From NCBI GenBank assembly GCA_963771705.1, contig CAVYUP010000014.1, positions 310,001-374,000 of the forward strand: DNA of 64,000 nt, written 5' to 3'. This DNA is from DATFVA01 sp963771705. Lineage in GTDB: Bacteria; Bacteroidota; Ignavibacteria; Ignavibacteriales; Ignavibacteriaceae. Each line of letters begins with the position of its first letter. Positions within the stretch are counted from its first letter, which is position 1. The notes beneath the pieces were generated by a model that was not told the origin of the DNA, ran no database searches, and worked only from the letters and a program-made list of their open reading frames with translations. This document shows, piece by piece, positions 8,851 through 18,212 of this stretch. A program made the translations under genes and the position numbers.

Positions 8851-10188
8851 ATGCGATTATTTCTAAGCTTAATATGTCTGCTGACTTTTAGTTATGCATC
8901 CTTTGCGCAAAAGACATTAAGCCTTGATGAAGCAATCAATACTGCGCTAAATAAAAATACTACTCTGGAAAAGAGTGAGAACACATTAAAATCCTACCAG
9001 TCGGGTGTGAAAGCAGCTGTCGGTAATTTCCTTCCGACATTAGGAGCATACGGCAACTGGAACTGGACGAAATCAGAAGAAGCCGGCGGAAATTTTATAT
9101 TTCAGGGTTCTGTTATACCAATCCCTTCATCTACTTCCCAGAACAGGAACTATACTGTGGGGGCCAGCAGCGATATAACGTTATTTGACGGCCTTTCCAA
9201 TATCGCTACTCTATCGCAGACTCAGAACGACTTAGAAGCGTGGAGGCTTACCCTTGAAAGAATGAAGCAGGATATAGTGTTTCAGACCATTAGTCTTTAT
9301 TACGACGTAATTAATGCAAAACAGCTCCTCAAAGTGAAAGAAGATGATGTTAAGTGGAACCAAAAGAATCTTGAGACCATTACCGAGAGAAACAAACTGG
9401 GTGCTGTAACCCTAGCCGATGTTTATAACCAGCAGGTACAATCGGGAAATGCAGAGCTTGCGCTTATCCAGGCTAATAATGACCTTGAGACGGCAAGAAC
9501 CAATCTTTTATACTACCTGGGACTGGATGTTCTAACCAATTATGAATTTGAAGAACCAGCAGAAACAGAAACACCTGAAGCAATTAAAGAGCTTGATTAC
9601 CAGGATTTATCGGAACTGGTTACCCGTGCGCTGAGTACAAGAAGTGATTATCAAAGTGCCAGATTAAATCTTGAAAGTGCACAAAACGGAATTACAATTG
9701 CTCAGTCGGGTTACTTACCCCGCCTGACCGGCAGCATAAGCTACCAGCTAAGGTCTGACGCAATAGATAATTTAAATGACTCGAAATATCTGAGTGTAAG
9801 TGCTACATTAAGTATACCCATTTTTTCAGGATTTTCCACTGAAAACCGTGTGCAGATTGCTGAAGTGAACGCTGAGAACAAGGATGTTGAACTGACGGAG
9901 CTGGAAAGAAACATTAAAAGGAATATCCAGAAAAATTATCTTGATCTGCTGGCAGCGGAAAAGAGTTTGAGTGTTAACGAAAAGAATGTAAAAGCTGCTG
10001 AAGAGAACAGAAGAATCGAATCGGAGAAATATTCTCTGGGTTCCGGTACACTTCTTAATGTTCTGATCGCGAATTCGAATTATACTACCGCACGCACCAA
10101 TTATATTAATGCCAAATTCGCTTATGTTGTTTTGAGCGAACAGCTTAAGTATTACCTCGGCGTGCTTAACTATCAGCAGTATGAATAA
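8851..10188 (+). CDS. TolC-family outer-membrane efflux protein
   Basis: The protein is 445 residues with a cleavable signal peptide (MRLFLSLICLLTFSYASFA, cleavage before QKTLS). The mature start KTLSLDEAINTALNKN is the classic opening of an outer-membrane efflux repeat, and long amphipathic helices rich in Ala, Asn, Leu and Glu alternate with barrel segments in two halves (about 20-225 and 235-440), for example LFDGLSNIATLSQTQND and IPIFSGFSTENRVQIAEVNAE. Such proteins trimerise into a channel-tunnel. A GGGAG ribosome site lies 7 bp before the ATG. It is the first gene of a run with an adaptor, an ATPase and two permeases, so it is the exit duct of a MacAB-TolC-like system. The 241 bp upstream hold no gene and probably the promoter. 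Confidence 0.93.
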   Translation: MRLFLSLICLLTFSYASFAQKTLSLDEAINTALNKNTTLEKSENTLKSYQSGVKAAVGNFLPTLGAYGNWNWTKSEEAGGNFIFQGSVIPIPSSTSQNRNYTVGASSDITLFDGLSNIATLSQTQNDLEAWRLTLERMKQDIVFQTISLYYDVINAKQLLKVKEDDVKWNQKNLETITERNKLGAVTLADVYNQQVQSGNAELALIQANNDLETARTNLLYYLGLDVLTNYEFEEPAETETPEAIKELDYQDLSELVTRALSTRSDYQSARLNLESAQNGITIAQSGYLPRLTGSISYQLRSDAIDNLNDSKYLSVSATLSIPIFSGFSTENRVQIAEVNAENKDVELTELERNIKRNIQKNYLDLLAAEKSLSVNEKNVKAAEENRRIESEKYSLGSGTLLNVLIANSNYTTARTNYINAKFAYVVLSEQLKYYLGVLNYQQYE

Positions 10189-10227
10189 AAAATATTTGAA
10201 AATAAATTATTACCAGGAGAATTTCTA

Positions 10228-11532
10228 ATGGCTAACGGGAAACAAAAAAAATCGAAGAAGAAACTATATATCTTCGGAGGGATAGGTGTATTAATCGTTG
10301 CTTTAATACTGATAGCTTTAATAGGCGGGAGCAAAGAGGAGATAATACCTGTACAGACCGAAAAAGTACAAAAGAGAGATATTACCCAGACTGTCTCCGC
10401 AACCGGAAAAATTAACCCGGAATTCCAGGTAGTGATTACTCCTGAGGTGACAGGAGAAATAGTTGCTCTGCCTGTTAAGGAAGGGAATAATGTTAAAAAA
10501 GGAGATCTGCTTATAAAAATTAAAGCTGATTCTTATATAGCCGCAAGAGACAGGGCGAATGCAAACCTGCAGGGTGCCAAAGCCACCCTAGCTATGAGAA
10601 AAGCTGAGCTTGATAAGCTAACATCAGATTATAACAGGGTAAAGGAACTTCATGCAAAAGGTTTATCGAGTGATTCAGAACTCGAAACGGCGAAGAGTTC
10701 ATATTTATCTTCACAAGCATCATATGAAGCCGCTCAAGCAAATGTTTCCCAAATGCAGGCAGCTCTGAAAGAGGCGGATGAGCAGCTTAACAAAACAACA
10801 ATATTTTCACCGATGACGGGTACCATAACCAAGCTTAATGTTGAACTTGGTGAAAGAGTTCTCGGGAGCGGATTCAGCCAGGGTACAGATATGATGACTG
10901 TATCGGATCTTGGTAATATTGAAGCCAGCGTTGATGTTGATGAAAATGATGTTGTTCTTGTATCCGTAGGCGATACGGCTCAGATTAAGGTTGATGCATT
11001 CGGTGACAGGATATTTAAAGGAACCGTGACGGAAATAGGAAACAGTGCTATTTCCGCAGGCCTTGGAACACAGGAACAGGTTGTGAACTTTGACGTAAAG
11101 ATCAAACTATTCTCACCTGATAACCAGCTGAGACCAGGAATGTCTTGTAATGCCGATATTCAGACAGAAACCAGACATAACGTAGTTGCTGTACCTATAC
11201 AGAGTGTGACTGCCAGGAACCAGTCGGAACTCCCGAAGCAGGAGGAGAATGGAGACGAGACCGCCGTGAAGGAAGAAAAGAAAAACGGCTTCGGGCAGAA
11301 GAAATTACAGGAAATTGTTTTTGTTGTGAATAAAAACAAAGCAGAGGTTGTAAACGTAGAGACTGGAATAAGCGATGACAACTTTATTGAGATAAAAACC
11401 GGACTGGATACAGCACAGCAGGTTGTGAGCGGAAGCTATAGGGCAATCTCAAGAGAACTAGCCGATGGAACGAATGTTAGAGTTGAAGAAAAAGGTAAAG
11501 CTTTTGGTTCAGACAATAAAAAAGCGGAATAG
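10228..11532 (+). CDS. MacA/HlyD-type periplasmic adaptor (membrane fusion protein)
   Basis: The 434-residue protein has one N-terminal membrane helix (about 13-32) preceded by a lysine-rich cytoplasmic tail. The biotinyl-lipoyl half-motifs flank a coiled coil: ITPEVTGEIVALPVKEGNNVKKGDLL (about 69-94) and TTIFSPMTGTITKLNVELGERV, with heptad-rich helices about 105-195. Beta-barrel and membrane-proximal domains follow. An unusual charged insert rich in Glu and Lys lies near residues 330-358 (QEENGDETAVKEEKK). It bridges the ABC permease and TolC. A strong AGGAG site precedes ATG 10228, and the ATPase gene begins 3 bp after the stop. Confidence 0.93.
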   Translation: MANGKQKKSKKKLYIFGGIGVLIVALILIALIGGSKEEIIPVQTEKVQKRDITQTVSATGKINPEFQVVITPEVTGEIVALPVKEGNNVKKGDLLIKIKADSYIAARDRANANLQGAKATLAMRKAELDKLTSDYNRVKELHAKGLSSDSELETAKSSYLSSQASYEAAQANVSQMQAALKEADEQLNKTTIFSPMTGTITKLNVELGERVLGSGFSQGTDMMTVSDLGNIEASVDVDENDVVLVSVGDTAQIKVDAFGDRIFKGTVTEIGNSAISAGLGTQEQVVNFDVKIKLFSPDNQLRPGMSCNADIQTETRHNVVAVPIQSVTARNQSELPKQEENGDETAVKEEKKNGFGQKKLQEIVFVVNKNKAEVVNVETGISDDNFIEIKTGLDTAQQVVSGSYRAISRELADGTNVRVEEKGKAFGSDNKKAE

Positions 11533-11535
11533 AGA

Positions 11536-12258
11536 ATGAATATTATTAATATCGAACATATAGCGAAAGTTTACCAGGTCGGAAGCGAAGAGGTGCATGC
11601 ACTAAGGGATGTAACCTTAAAGATTGACAAGCATGAATATGTGGCAATCATGGGACCCTCCGGTTCGGGTAAGTCGACGCTGATGAATATGCTTGGCTGT
11701 CTCGATACGCCAACTTCAGGTATCTACGATTTCAAAGGAAACAGTGTGAGTGAGATGACGGACAATCAGCTTGCACAGATCAGGAACCGGGAGATCGGCT
11801 TCGTCTTCCAGACTTTCAACCTGCTCTCAAGATCAGATGCTATCCATAACGTAGAGCTGCCGCTGATATATGCCGGTCTTGGCTATGCTGAGAGACGCGA
11901 GCGAGCGGAAGAAGCATTAATTGATGTGGGACTGAAAGACAGAATGCATCATAAACCAAATGAACTTTCGGGCGGACAGAGACAGAGAGTAGCTATTGCC
12001 AGGGCTCTTGTTACAAAGCCATCTATTATGCTTGCCGATGAACCTACAGGTAACCTTGACTCGAAGACAGGTGAGGAAATTATGATTCTTTTTAATGAGA
12101 TTTATGAAAGAGGCAATACGATAATACTTGTAACGCACGAAGAGTACATAGCGGAACATGCCGCAAGGATTATCCGAATAAAGGATGGCTTGATTGAGAA
12201 AGATAGTCCCGTTGAAAACCGTTATATTCCAAAACCGAGAGCAGCAGCCGGTCTCTAA
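11536..12258 (+). CDS. ABC transporter ATPase of the MacB/LolD type
   Basis: A 240-residue stand-alone nucleotide-binding subunit with every canonical motif: Walker A GPSGSGKST (about 40-48), Q-loop FVFQTFNL, signature LSGGQRQRVAIARAL, Walker B IMLADEPTGNLD and H-loop LVTHE. Sequence is typical of the MacB/LolD/FtsE class that drives mechanotransmission rather than membrane transport. In E. coli MacB this domain is fused to its permease; here it is separate and sits between the adaptor and two permease genes, so one ATPase probably serves both permeases. It starts 3 bp after the adaptor stop; the next gene follows after 28 bp. Confidence 0.95.
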   Translation: MNIINIEHIAKVYQVGSEEVHALRDVTLKIDKHEYVAIMGPSGSGKSTLMNMLGCLDTPTSGIYDFKGNSVSEMTDNQLAQIRNREIGFVFQTFNLLSRSDAIHNVELPLIYAGLGYAERRERAEEALIDVGLKDRMHHKPNELSGGQRQRVAIARALVTKPSIMLADEPTGNLDSKTGEEIMILFNEIYERGNTIILVTHEEYIAEHAARIIRIKDGLIEKDSPVENRYIPKPRAAAGL

Positions 12259-12286
12259 ACATAACTAAAAGTAATACGGTGAGATT

Positions 12287-13522
12287 ATGAGTACATTTTT
12301 GTTCGAGTTGAAAGAGAGTATGATGATAGCCCTGAGAGCGATCAGAGCTAATAAGGTGAGGTCGGTGCTGACAATGCTCGGTATTATAATAGGTGTTACG
12401 TCTGTTGTTGTAATGACTACAGCTATAAAAGGAATTGATAACTCATTTCAGAACGGCATCAGCGCTCTTGGATCGGATGTGCTTTATATAGATAAATGGG
12501 CCTGGTTTTCAAATGAGGATTGGTGGAAGATGCGCAACAGGAAGAACCTTACGATGGAGGATTATGAAGAATTTAAGAATATGGCAAAGCTTCCACTGGC
12601 AACAGCCCCGGTTGCGGGTACAAGGCAGACTGTAAAATATGAGGACCGCAGGACGGATGCGGTGAATGTAAATGGTTCAAGTGCTGATTACGTAAAAACC
12701 ACGAATTTTACTTTTGCTGAAGGAAGATTTTATAGTGAAACTGAGGCGAAGAGTTCAAGGCAGGTGGCCGTTCTCGGCAGTGAACTGGCAAAAAACCTGT
12801 TCCCGCGCGAAGATCCTCTAGATAAAACAATAAAGATCGGGGGAGTTAATTACAAAGTTGTAGGAGTACTTACCGAACAGGGAAGTTTTATGCTCGGCAG
12901 CTTTAATCCTGATAATCAGGTATTTGTGCCTATCGGTACGATATTTAAGAACTTTACAAACGAGATGCATGGATCGGTAACGATAAATGTTCGTGCTGCC
13001 AGTCCTGCTCTTCTTGAAGATACGAAAGCCGAAGCCGAAGGTGTAATGAGAAAAATACGCGGTTTGACATACAGCGAGGACAACGACTTTTCAATCAACC
13101 AGCAGGAAGGACTTATGGATAACTACAATAAGATTGTTGGTGTTATCCAGATAGCCGGTCTTTTTATCACCGGGCTTTCCCTGTTTGTAGGGGCCATCGG
13201 AATTATGAATATTATGTTTGTTTCGGTGAAAGAAAGGACAAAGGAAATAGGATTAAGGAAAGCGATAGGCGCCAAAAGACGAACAATACTTGGACAGTTC
13301 CTTCTCGAGTCGTCTGTAATATGCATAATGGGAGGTATAATAGGACTGCTGCTTGCCATTCTGTTGAGTATGATGGTGAACCAGTTTATACCGACGTCCG
13401 TTCAGTATGATGCTGTAATTATAGCGATTTTAATATCTCTACTGACCGGTGTTATAGCAGGACTTGCTCCTGCTTATTCAGCCGCAAAGATGGACCCGGT
13501 AGAAGCCCTTAGATACGAGTAA
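12287..13522 (+). CDS. MacB/FtsX-type ABC permease, first copy
   Basis: The 411-residue protein shows MacB topology: one N-terminal helix (ANKVRSVLTMLGIIIGVTSVV, about 19-45), a large periplasmic domain (about 50-275), and three C-terminal helices with the motif GIMNIMFVSVKERTKEIGLRKAIGAKRRTIL, ending in PAYSAAKMDPVEALRYE, the FtsX-family ending. It lacks its own ATPase domain and should pair with the product of 11536-12258. It is only moderately similar to the next permease by eye, so the complex could be a heterodimer rather than the MacB homodimer (inference). Confidence 0.93.
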   Translation: MSTFLFELKESMMIALRAIRANKVRSVLTMLGIIIGVTSVVVMTTAIKGIDNSFQNGISALGSDVLYIDKWAWFSNEDWWKMRNRKNLTMEDYEEFKNMAKLPLATAPVAGTRQTVKYEDRRTDAVNVNGSSADYVKTTNFTFAEGRFYSETEAKSSRQVAVLGSELAKNLFPREDPLDKTIKIGGVNYKVVGVLTEQGSFMLGSFNPDNQVFVPIGTIFKNFTNEMHGSVTINVRAASPALLEDTKAEAEGVMRKIRGLTYSEDNDFSINQQEGLMDNYNKIVGVIQIAGLFITGLSLFVGAIGIMNIMFVSVKERTKEIGLRKAIGAKRRTILGQFLLESSVICIMGGIIGLLLAILLSMMVNQFIPTSVQYDAVIIAILISLLTGVIAGLAPAYSAAKMDPVEALRYE

Positions 13523-13574
13523 GAAATAATTAATACATTAGATTGAAAAACTGAACATTAAAGAATGAAATGAT

Positions 13575-14807
13575 ATGAGATTTTCAGAAGTAATAACTGT
13601 TGCTTTCAGATCGCTAAGGACGAATAAGCTTCGAACGATGCTTACTGTGCTTGGTGTTGTTGTAGGCATTTTCTCCATTATCGTTATAATGACTATCATT
13701 ACCGTACTTCAGAAAAGTATTGAGAGCGGTTTTTCTCAGCTTAATAAAAATACATTCCAGATTCAGAAATTTCCGAATATGATGGGCGGAGGTCCCGGCT
13801 GGCGGGAAAAGTACAGAAACCGTCCGGATATCACACTGCAAGATTACTACAGGCTCGATGGTATGCTCACCCAAGCTTTATACACAGGGGCTGAGCAGTG
13901 GCAGTTCGGAAAACAGATAACCTTCGGAAATAAAGAAACCAATCCTAATATAAGTGTAGCGGGAGTAACACTCGGGGCTATGAAAACTAATAACTGGAAT
14001 GTAGAGCATGGTAGGGATTTCAGGCAATCTGATATAAATTATTCAAATGATGTATGCATAATAGGGCAGGAGGTAGTAAGCAAACTTTTCCTAAACATTG
14101 ATCCCATTGGGCAGGTTATAAGAGTTGACGGCAAGCCTCTGCAGGTTATCGGAGTTCTTGAGAAACAACCCTCTATGTTTGGACAGTCGCGCGATTCTTA
14201 TATAGTAATGCCCATAACCACTTTCCAGCAGAAATACGGAAAATACAACAACAGCATCAACATAACTGTTATGGCTCCGAGCAAGGAGGAGTACAACAAC
14301 GTGATAGACGCTGCCACCGGCTATATGAGAACTATCAGGAAAGTTCCGCCCGGAGAGGATGATAACTTTTTTATCTTCAGTAATGAGTCTATGATTACGC
14401 AGGTTAACGATATTACAGCCGGCATAAGAATAGGCGCCCTTGTAGTTTCGATTATCGCACTGCTTGCCGCCGGAGTAGGAATAATGAACATTATGCTGGT
14501 ATCGGTAACCGAAAGAACCAGAGAAATAGGGATCAGAAAAGCAATAGGAGCACGCAAGAGCAATATTCTTTTCCAGTTCCTTCTGGAGGCAATTACCCTC
14601 TGTATTGTGGGAGGATTTATAGGTATAGTACTAGGTGTCGGGATAGGGAATCTCGCCGGAAGCTTTCTCAATGCGAAAGCTGCTATTCCGTTTGACTGGG
14701 TAATTATTGGTTTATCCTTGTGTCTGTTTGTAGGTATCGTTTTCGGCACATACCCCGCGTACAAAGCAGCAAACCTGGATCCTATAGAAGCTCTCCGCTA
14801 TGAGTAA
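13575..14807 (+). CDS. MacB/FtsX-type ABC permease, second copy
   Basis: A 410-residue permease with the same fold: helix 1 in LRTNKLRTMLTVLGVVVGIFSI, a periplasmic domain (about 45-275), then GIMNIMLVSVTERTREIGIRKAIGARKSNIL and the ending YPAYKAANLDPIEALRYE. It lies 52 bp after the first permease and ends the export operon. It closely resembles, in length and along its whole sequence, the reversed gene at 16756-17988 (for example FLNKNTFQI/LNKNTFQI and VPPGEDDNFF/VPAGEDNDFD), so the two are recent paralogues. Substrate is unknown; family members handle macrolides, peptides, lipids or lipoproteins. Confidence 0.93.
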   Translation: MRFSEVITVAFRSLRTNKLRTMLTVLGVVVGIFSIIVIMTIITVLQKSIESGFSQLNKNTFQIQKFPNMMGGGPGWREKYRNRPDITLQDYYRLDGMLTQALYTGAEQWQFGKQITFGNKETNPNISVAGVTLGAMKTNNWNVEHGRDFRQSDINYSNDVCIIGQEVVSKLFLNIDPIGQVIRVDGKPLQVIGVLEKQPSMFGQSRDSYIVMPITTFQQKYGKYNNSINITVMAPSKEEYNNVIDAATGYMRTIRKVPPGEDDNFFIFSNESMITQVNDITAGIRIGALVVSIIALLAAGVGIMNIMLVSVTERTREIGIRKAIGARKSNILFQFLLEAITLCIVGGFIGIVLGVGIGNLAGSFLNAKAAIPFDWVIIGLSLCLFVGIVFGTYPAYKAANLDPIEALRYE

Positions 14808-14823
14808 GTATAATTTTATGTCA

Positions 14824-14855
14824 GGGTCAGGTTTTAACTTCTGAAATTCTGACCC
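14824..14855 (+). terminator. Possible stem-loop after the export operon
   Basis: GGGTCAG (14824-14830) and CTGACCC (14849-14855) form a 7-bp perfect inverted repeat with an 18-base loop, 16 bp after the permease stop. It lacks a clear T run, so it may be a weak terminator or an mRNA 3'-end stabiliser. Confidence 0.35.
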
Positions 14856-15018
14856 GGACTTATAAAATTATATTACAGAATGATCAACAATTATAATCAT
14901 CTCTTTTGAACTTCCAGAAGCTTAATTAACCTCAATGTGATACGCATTAAACTTAAACGAGGTTAATTTATGAATCGCTTTATATACCTTATCTTATAGA
15001 ATATTATGAAATAAACGT

Positions 15019-15891
15019 ATGAAGGCAGCTGTTATAATTAATGAAGAGGCTGGCAACGGCCGCAGTCTGGATGAAATCTCCGGTGATCTGGATAAGGCAG
15101 GATTTTCCTATGATATGTTTAAGATATCCGGAGAAAACATGCCTGATATACTGGCAAAACTTAGTGATGAAACCTATGAGATTCTTATTGCTGCAGGCGG
15201 CGACGGCACTGTAAGTTCTGTTGCAGAAAAAGCTGTTAGATTCAACAAAACACTGGGAATCATTCCTGCAGGCACGCTCAACCATTTTGCCAAAGATACC
15301 GGGATTCCGTTAGATACAGAGGGAGCCATAAGTAATATTCTGAAAGGCCATACCAGCCTAATTGATACCGCCTCAGTGAACGATCATATTTTCTTAAATA
15401 ATTCTTCAATCGGTCTCTATCCTAAGGTAGTGAAAAGAAGAGAGGAACAAATGAAACTGGGAGGAAATAAATGGCCCGCGATGTTTAAAGCGGCTATGGC
15501 TGTAATAAAATCTATTCCCAAAATTAATGTAGCTATTAAAGCAAGCGGCAGTATGGTAAAATGTAAAACCCCTTTCATATTTATAGGAAATAATGACTAT
15601 AAGTTTGATATGTTCAACCTGGGACGCAGAGAGGGCCTTCTCGATGGAGAACTGAGCATATATTACCCGAATTACAAAGGCAGAATATCATACCTTCGGC
15701 TCATATTTAAAACGCTTATGGGTAAACTTGATCAGGAGGAAAATTTCCGGATCCTCCATAACGAAGAGATAACAATTTATTCAGGCAAAAAGAAACTCGA
15801 AGTATCAATTGACGGTGAAGTATTCAGGCTCAAAACCCCGCTTCATTATAAAATAAATCCAAAATCATTAAGAGTAATAACACCCGATTGA
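15019..15891 (+). CDS. Diacylglycerol/sphingosine-kinase-like lipid kinase (DAGK catalytic family)
   Basis: The 290-residue protein has the DAGK catalytic fold: N-terminal INEEAGNGRS (the family's N-P-x-A/S-G element with Glu for Pro), nucleotide-binding GGDGTVSSVAE (60-70), and GIIPAGTLNHFAKDTGIP. The C-terminal beta-sandwich half includes SIDGEVFRLKTPLHYKI. The family phosphorylates lipid alcohols such as diacylglycerol; the true lipid substrate here is unknown. Start ATG 15019. The stop is one base before the metallophosphoesterase start, so the two genes form an operon; a link in lipid turnover is possible but unproven. Confidence 0.87.
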   Translation: MKAAVIINEEAGNGRSLDEISGDLDKAGFSYDMFKISGENMPDILAKLSDETYEILIAAGGDGTVSSVAEKAVRFNKTLGIIPAGTLNHFAKDTGIPLDTEGAISNILKGHTSLIDTASVNDHIFLNNSSIGLYPKVVKRREEQMKLGGNKWPAMFKAAMAVIKSIPKINVAIKASGSMVKCKTPFIFIGNNDYKFDMFNLGRREGLLDGELSIYYPNYKGRISYLRLIFKTLMGKLDQEENFRILHNEEITIYSGKKKLEVSIDGEVFRLKTPLHYKINPKSLRVITPD

Positions 15892-15892
15892 T

Positions 15893-16702
15893 TTGAAAAA
15901 AATAGTACATATCTCCGATCTTCATTTCGGAACGGTAGAAAAAAGAATCGCAGACGCTATTCTGGAAGAGGTTAATGGACTGAAGCCGGATCTTCTGATA
16001 GTAAGCGGTGATCTTACCCAGCGGGCACGAAAGAGTCAGTTTATCCAGGCAAAAGAATTTCTCAACAAACTGGATTACAGAAAAATAATCATTCCCGGAA
16101 ACCATGACATTCCACTCTTCAATATTTTTGCAAGATTCTTTCGGGCTTTAACGAATTACCGTAATATAATAACCACTGATCTGTCACCTTTCTACAGAGA
16201 TGAAATGATGGCTGTACTGGGAATTAATACGGCCCGGTCATTAACCTGGAAATCGGGGAGAATTTCAGTAGAGCAGATTGAAGTTTTGAAAGAGAAATTA
16301 TGCTCAATTGACAACAGTATATTCAAAATAATAGTTACACATCATCCATTCATCCCGCCTCCGGGCGACCTGGGTATTAAGCTGGTGGGAAGATCCGCAA
16401 AAGCTCTGCGGATAATCGATAAGTGTTCCGTTGATCTGCTGCTGGCAGGACATCTTCACCAGGGGTACAACGGTGATGTAAGGCCTTTTTATCCCTCGCA
16501 GAATAGTTCAATTATTTCCGTGCAGGCGGGGACTGCAATATCAAACCGTACAAGAGAGGAACCGAATGCATTTAACCTGATAGAAGCTGACAAAACATAC
16601 ATTAAAATATCGGTTAGAGTATGGAACGGAGAAATTTTTAAGCCGGCTCAGGCGACAGAATATAAGAAAACCGGCAGAGAGTGGCTCAAAATGGAGAGAT
16701 AA
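15893..16702 (+). CDS. Calcineurin-like metallophosphoesterase
   Basis: All five motifs of the metallophosphoesterase family are visible in 269 residues: ISDLHFG (D9, H11), VSGDLTQRA, PGNHDIP, THHPF and AGHLHQG, which together bind two metal ions. The layout resembles the 3',5'-cAMP phosphodiesterase CpdA / UDP-2,3-diacylglucosamine hydrolase branch, but the substrate cannot be fixed from sequence. Start is TTG 15893 (LKKIVHISD), directly after the lipid kinase stop. A 9-bp inverted repeat lies just downstream, between it and the convergent permease gene. Confidence 0.88.
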   Translation: MKKIVHISDLHFGTVEKRIADAILEEVNGLKPDLLIVSGDLTQRARKSQFIQAKEFLNKLDYRKIIIPGNHDIPLFNIFARFFRALTNYRNIITTDLSPFYRDEMMAVLGINTARSLTWKSGRISVEQIEVLKEKLCSIDNSIFKIIVTHHPFIPPPGDLGIKLVGRSAKALRIIDKCSVDLLLAGHLHQGYNGDVRPFYPSQNSSIISVQAGTAISNRTREEPNAFNLIEADKTYIKISVRVWNGEIFKPAQATEYKKTGREWLKMER

Positions 16703-16743
16703 ACTGATTTACATGGCTGCAGCAAGTGGAGTCTTCAGTTTAT
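16699..16743. terminator. Inverted repeat between convergent genes (possible bidirectional terminator)
   Basis: ATAAACTGA (16699-16707) and TCAGTTTAT (16735-16743) are a perfect 9-bp inverted repeat with a 27-base loop located between the convergent metallophosphoesterase and permease genes, the left arm overlapping the stop codon. The loop is long and there is no T tract, so the terminator role is tentative. Confidence 0.3.
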
Positions 16744-16755
16744 CAACAAACCTAT

Positions 16756-17988
16756 TTATTCATATCTCAATGCTTCTATAGGATCGAGATTAGAAGCTTT
16801 ATATGCAGGGTAGGTTCCGAACACAACTCCCACAAAAACACACAGACCAAGACCAATCATCACCCAGTTTAAAGGAATCGCACTATTTGCATTAAGGAAA
16901 CTTCCCACGAAATTACCCAAACCTATACCGAGAGCAATTCCAATAAAGCCACCGAGGAGACAGAGTACAACTGCTTCAATTAAAAACTGTGCGAGTATGT
17001 TGATTTTCCTTGCTCCCACGGCTTTCCTTATTCCGATTTCTCTTGTTCTTTCTGTTACGGATACGAGCATAATGTTCATAATTCCCACCCCCGCAGCAAG
17101 CAACGCGATAATTGAAACCACGACAGCTCCGATTCGTACTCCTCCCGTGATATCATTTATTTGTCCCACAAGCGATTCATTACTGAATATGTCAAAATCA
17201 TTATCTTCTCCGGCGGGAACTTTCCTTATGGTTCTCATATATCCAGTTGCGGCTTCCATAGCAGAACTATAGTCTTCTTTATTATAAGACTGGACCGAAA
17301 TGCTAACACTTCGGGATCTCCTTCCATACATCGATTGAAAAGATGAAATCGGGGTAATGATATAATTATCCATAGACTGACCGAAGAACTCCGGCTGTTT
17401 TTCAAGCAGGCCGATTACTTTAAATGGATAGCCATCAACACGGACAGTAAGACCTAAAGGATTTATGTTAGGGAAAAGTTTCTGGGTAACGTCATCGCCC
17501 AGAACGCAGACATTATTTGAGTGTTTAACATCCGACTCATTTACCTCTCTTCCGTCTTTTACTGTCATAGCATGTGTTCTGAACGCTCCAGTAGTTACGC
17601 CAATAACAGAAATATTAGGATTTGTTTCTTTACTGCCGAACTTTACTATCTTTCCGTATGTAGATTGTTCTGCTCCAACATACTTTGCCTGCTTCATCAA
17701 TTGCTCGAAGCGATAGAAATCATCCAGGGTGATATCTTTCCTGTTCCTGTATTTTTGCCATGAGCCGGGACCGCCGGTATGAATAACCGGAAATTTTTCA
17801 ATCTGGAAAGTATTTTTATTAAGAAAAGAGATACCGTTTTCAATAGTTTCCTGGAGCATTGTAATAACCGTCATTATAACGATTATAGAAAATATTCCTA
17901 CGACAACCCCAAGGATCGTTAAAGCTGTTCGTAAACGGTTGGACTTGAGCGAGTCGAATGAGAGTGAAAGGATCTGGCTTATCTGCAT
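16756..17988 (-). CDS. MacB/FtsX-type ABC permease, orphan third copy
   Basis: The frame is open to 18123, but ATG at 17988 with AGGA upstream (GCAGGAATAATG) gives MQISQILSLSFDSL and a 410-residue protein, the same length as the permease at 13575-14807, to which it is alike throughout. It has one N-terminal helix, a periplasmic domain and three C-terminal helices, with GIMNIMLVSVTERTREIGIRKAVGARKINIL and the ending YPAYKASNLDPIEALRYE. No ATPase, adaptor or TolC accompanies it on this strand. It probably uses the ATPase at 11536, or replaces the second permease under different conditions (inference). The 224 bp between it and the divergent gene at 18213 must hold promoters for both. Confidence 0.9.
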   Translation of the reverse strand: MQISQILSLSFDSLKSNRLRTALTILGVVVGIFSIIVIMTVITMLQETIENGISFLNKNTFQIEKFPVIHTGGPGSWQKYRNRKDITLDDFYRFEQLMKQAKYVGAEQSTYGKIVKFGSKETNPNISVIGVTTGAFRTHAMTVKDGREVNESDVKHSNNVCVLGDDVTQKLFPNINPLGLTVRVDGYPFKVIGLLEKQPEFFGQSMDNYIITPISSFQSMYGRRSRSVSISVQSYNKEDYSSAMEAATGYMRTIRKVPAGEDNDFDIFSNESLVGQINDITGGVRIGAVVVSIIALLAAGVGIMNIMLVSVTERTREIGIRKAVGARKINILAQFLIEAVVLCLLGGFIGIALGIGLGNFVGSFLNANSAIPLNWVMIGLGLCVFVGVVFGTYPAYKASNLDPIEALRYE

Positions 17989-18212
17989 TATTCCTGCTTT
18001 TTTAGGACTAAACGTGCATTGCTGCTTTAGATAATTGTCACTAAAATAATCTAAAGGAGGAAATATTAAAAGGGCGGAATTAATAAAAAATGACCGCAAA
18101 AAACAAAACCGCTCATTTAACAAGTGAGGGGAAATGGAATGTTAGAAGCAATATAGACTTGATAAAAGAAGTATGTAAATTTAGATTATGACTTCACAAA
18201 TCTTGTCATCAT

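Noticed and set aside
17989..18123. N-terminal extension of the reversed MacB-type permease
   Set aside because: ATG 17988 has an AGGA site and gives the same length (410) and N-terminus as its paralogue; the extension is not like either.
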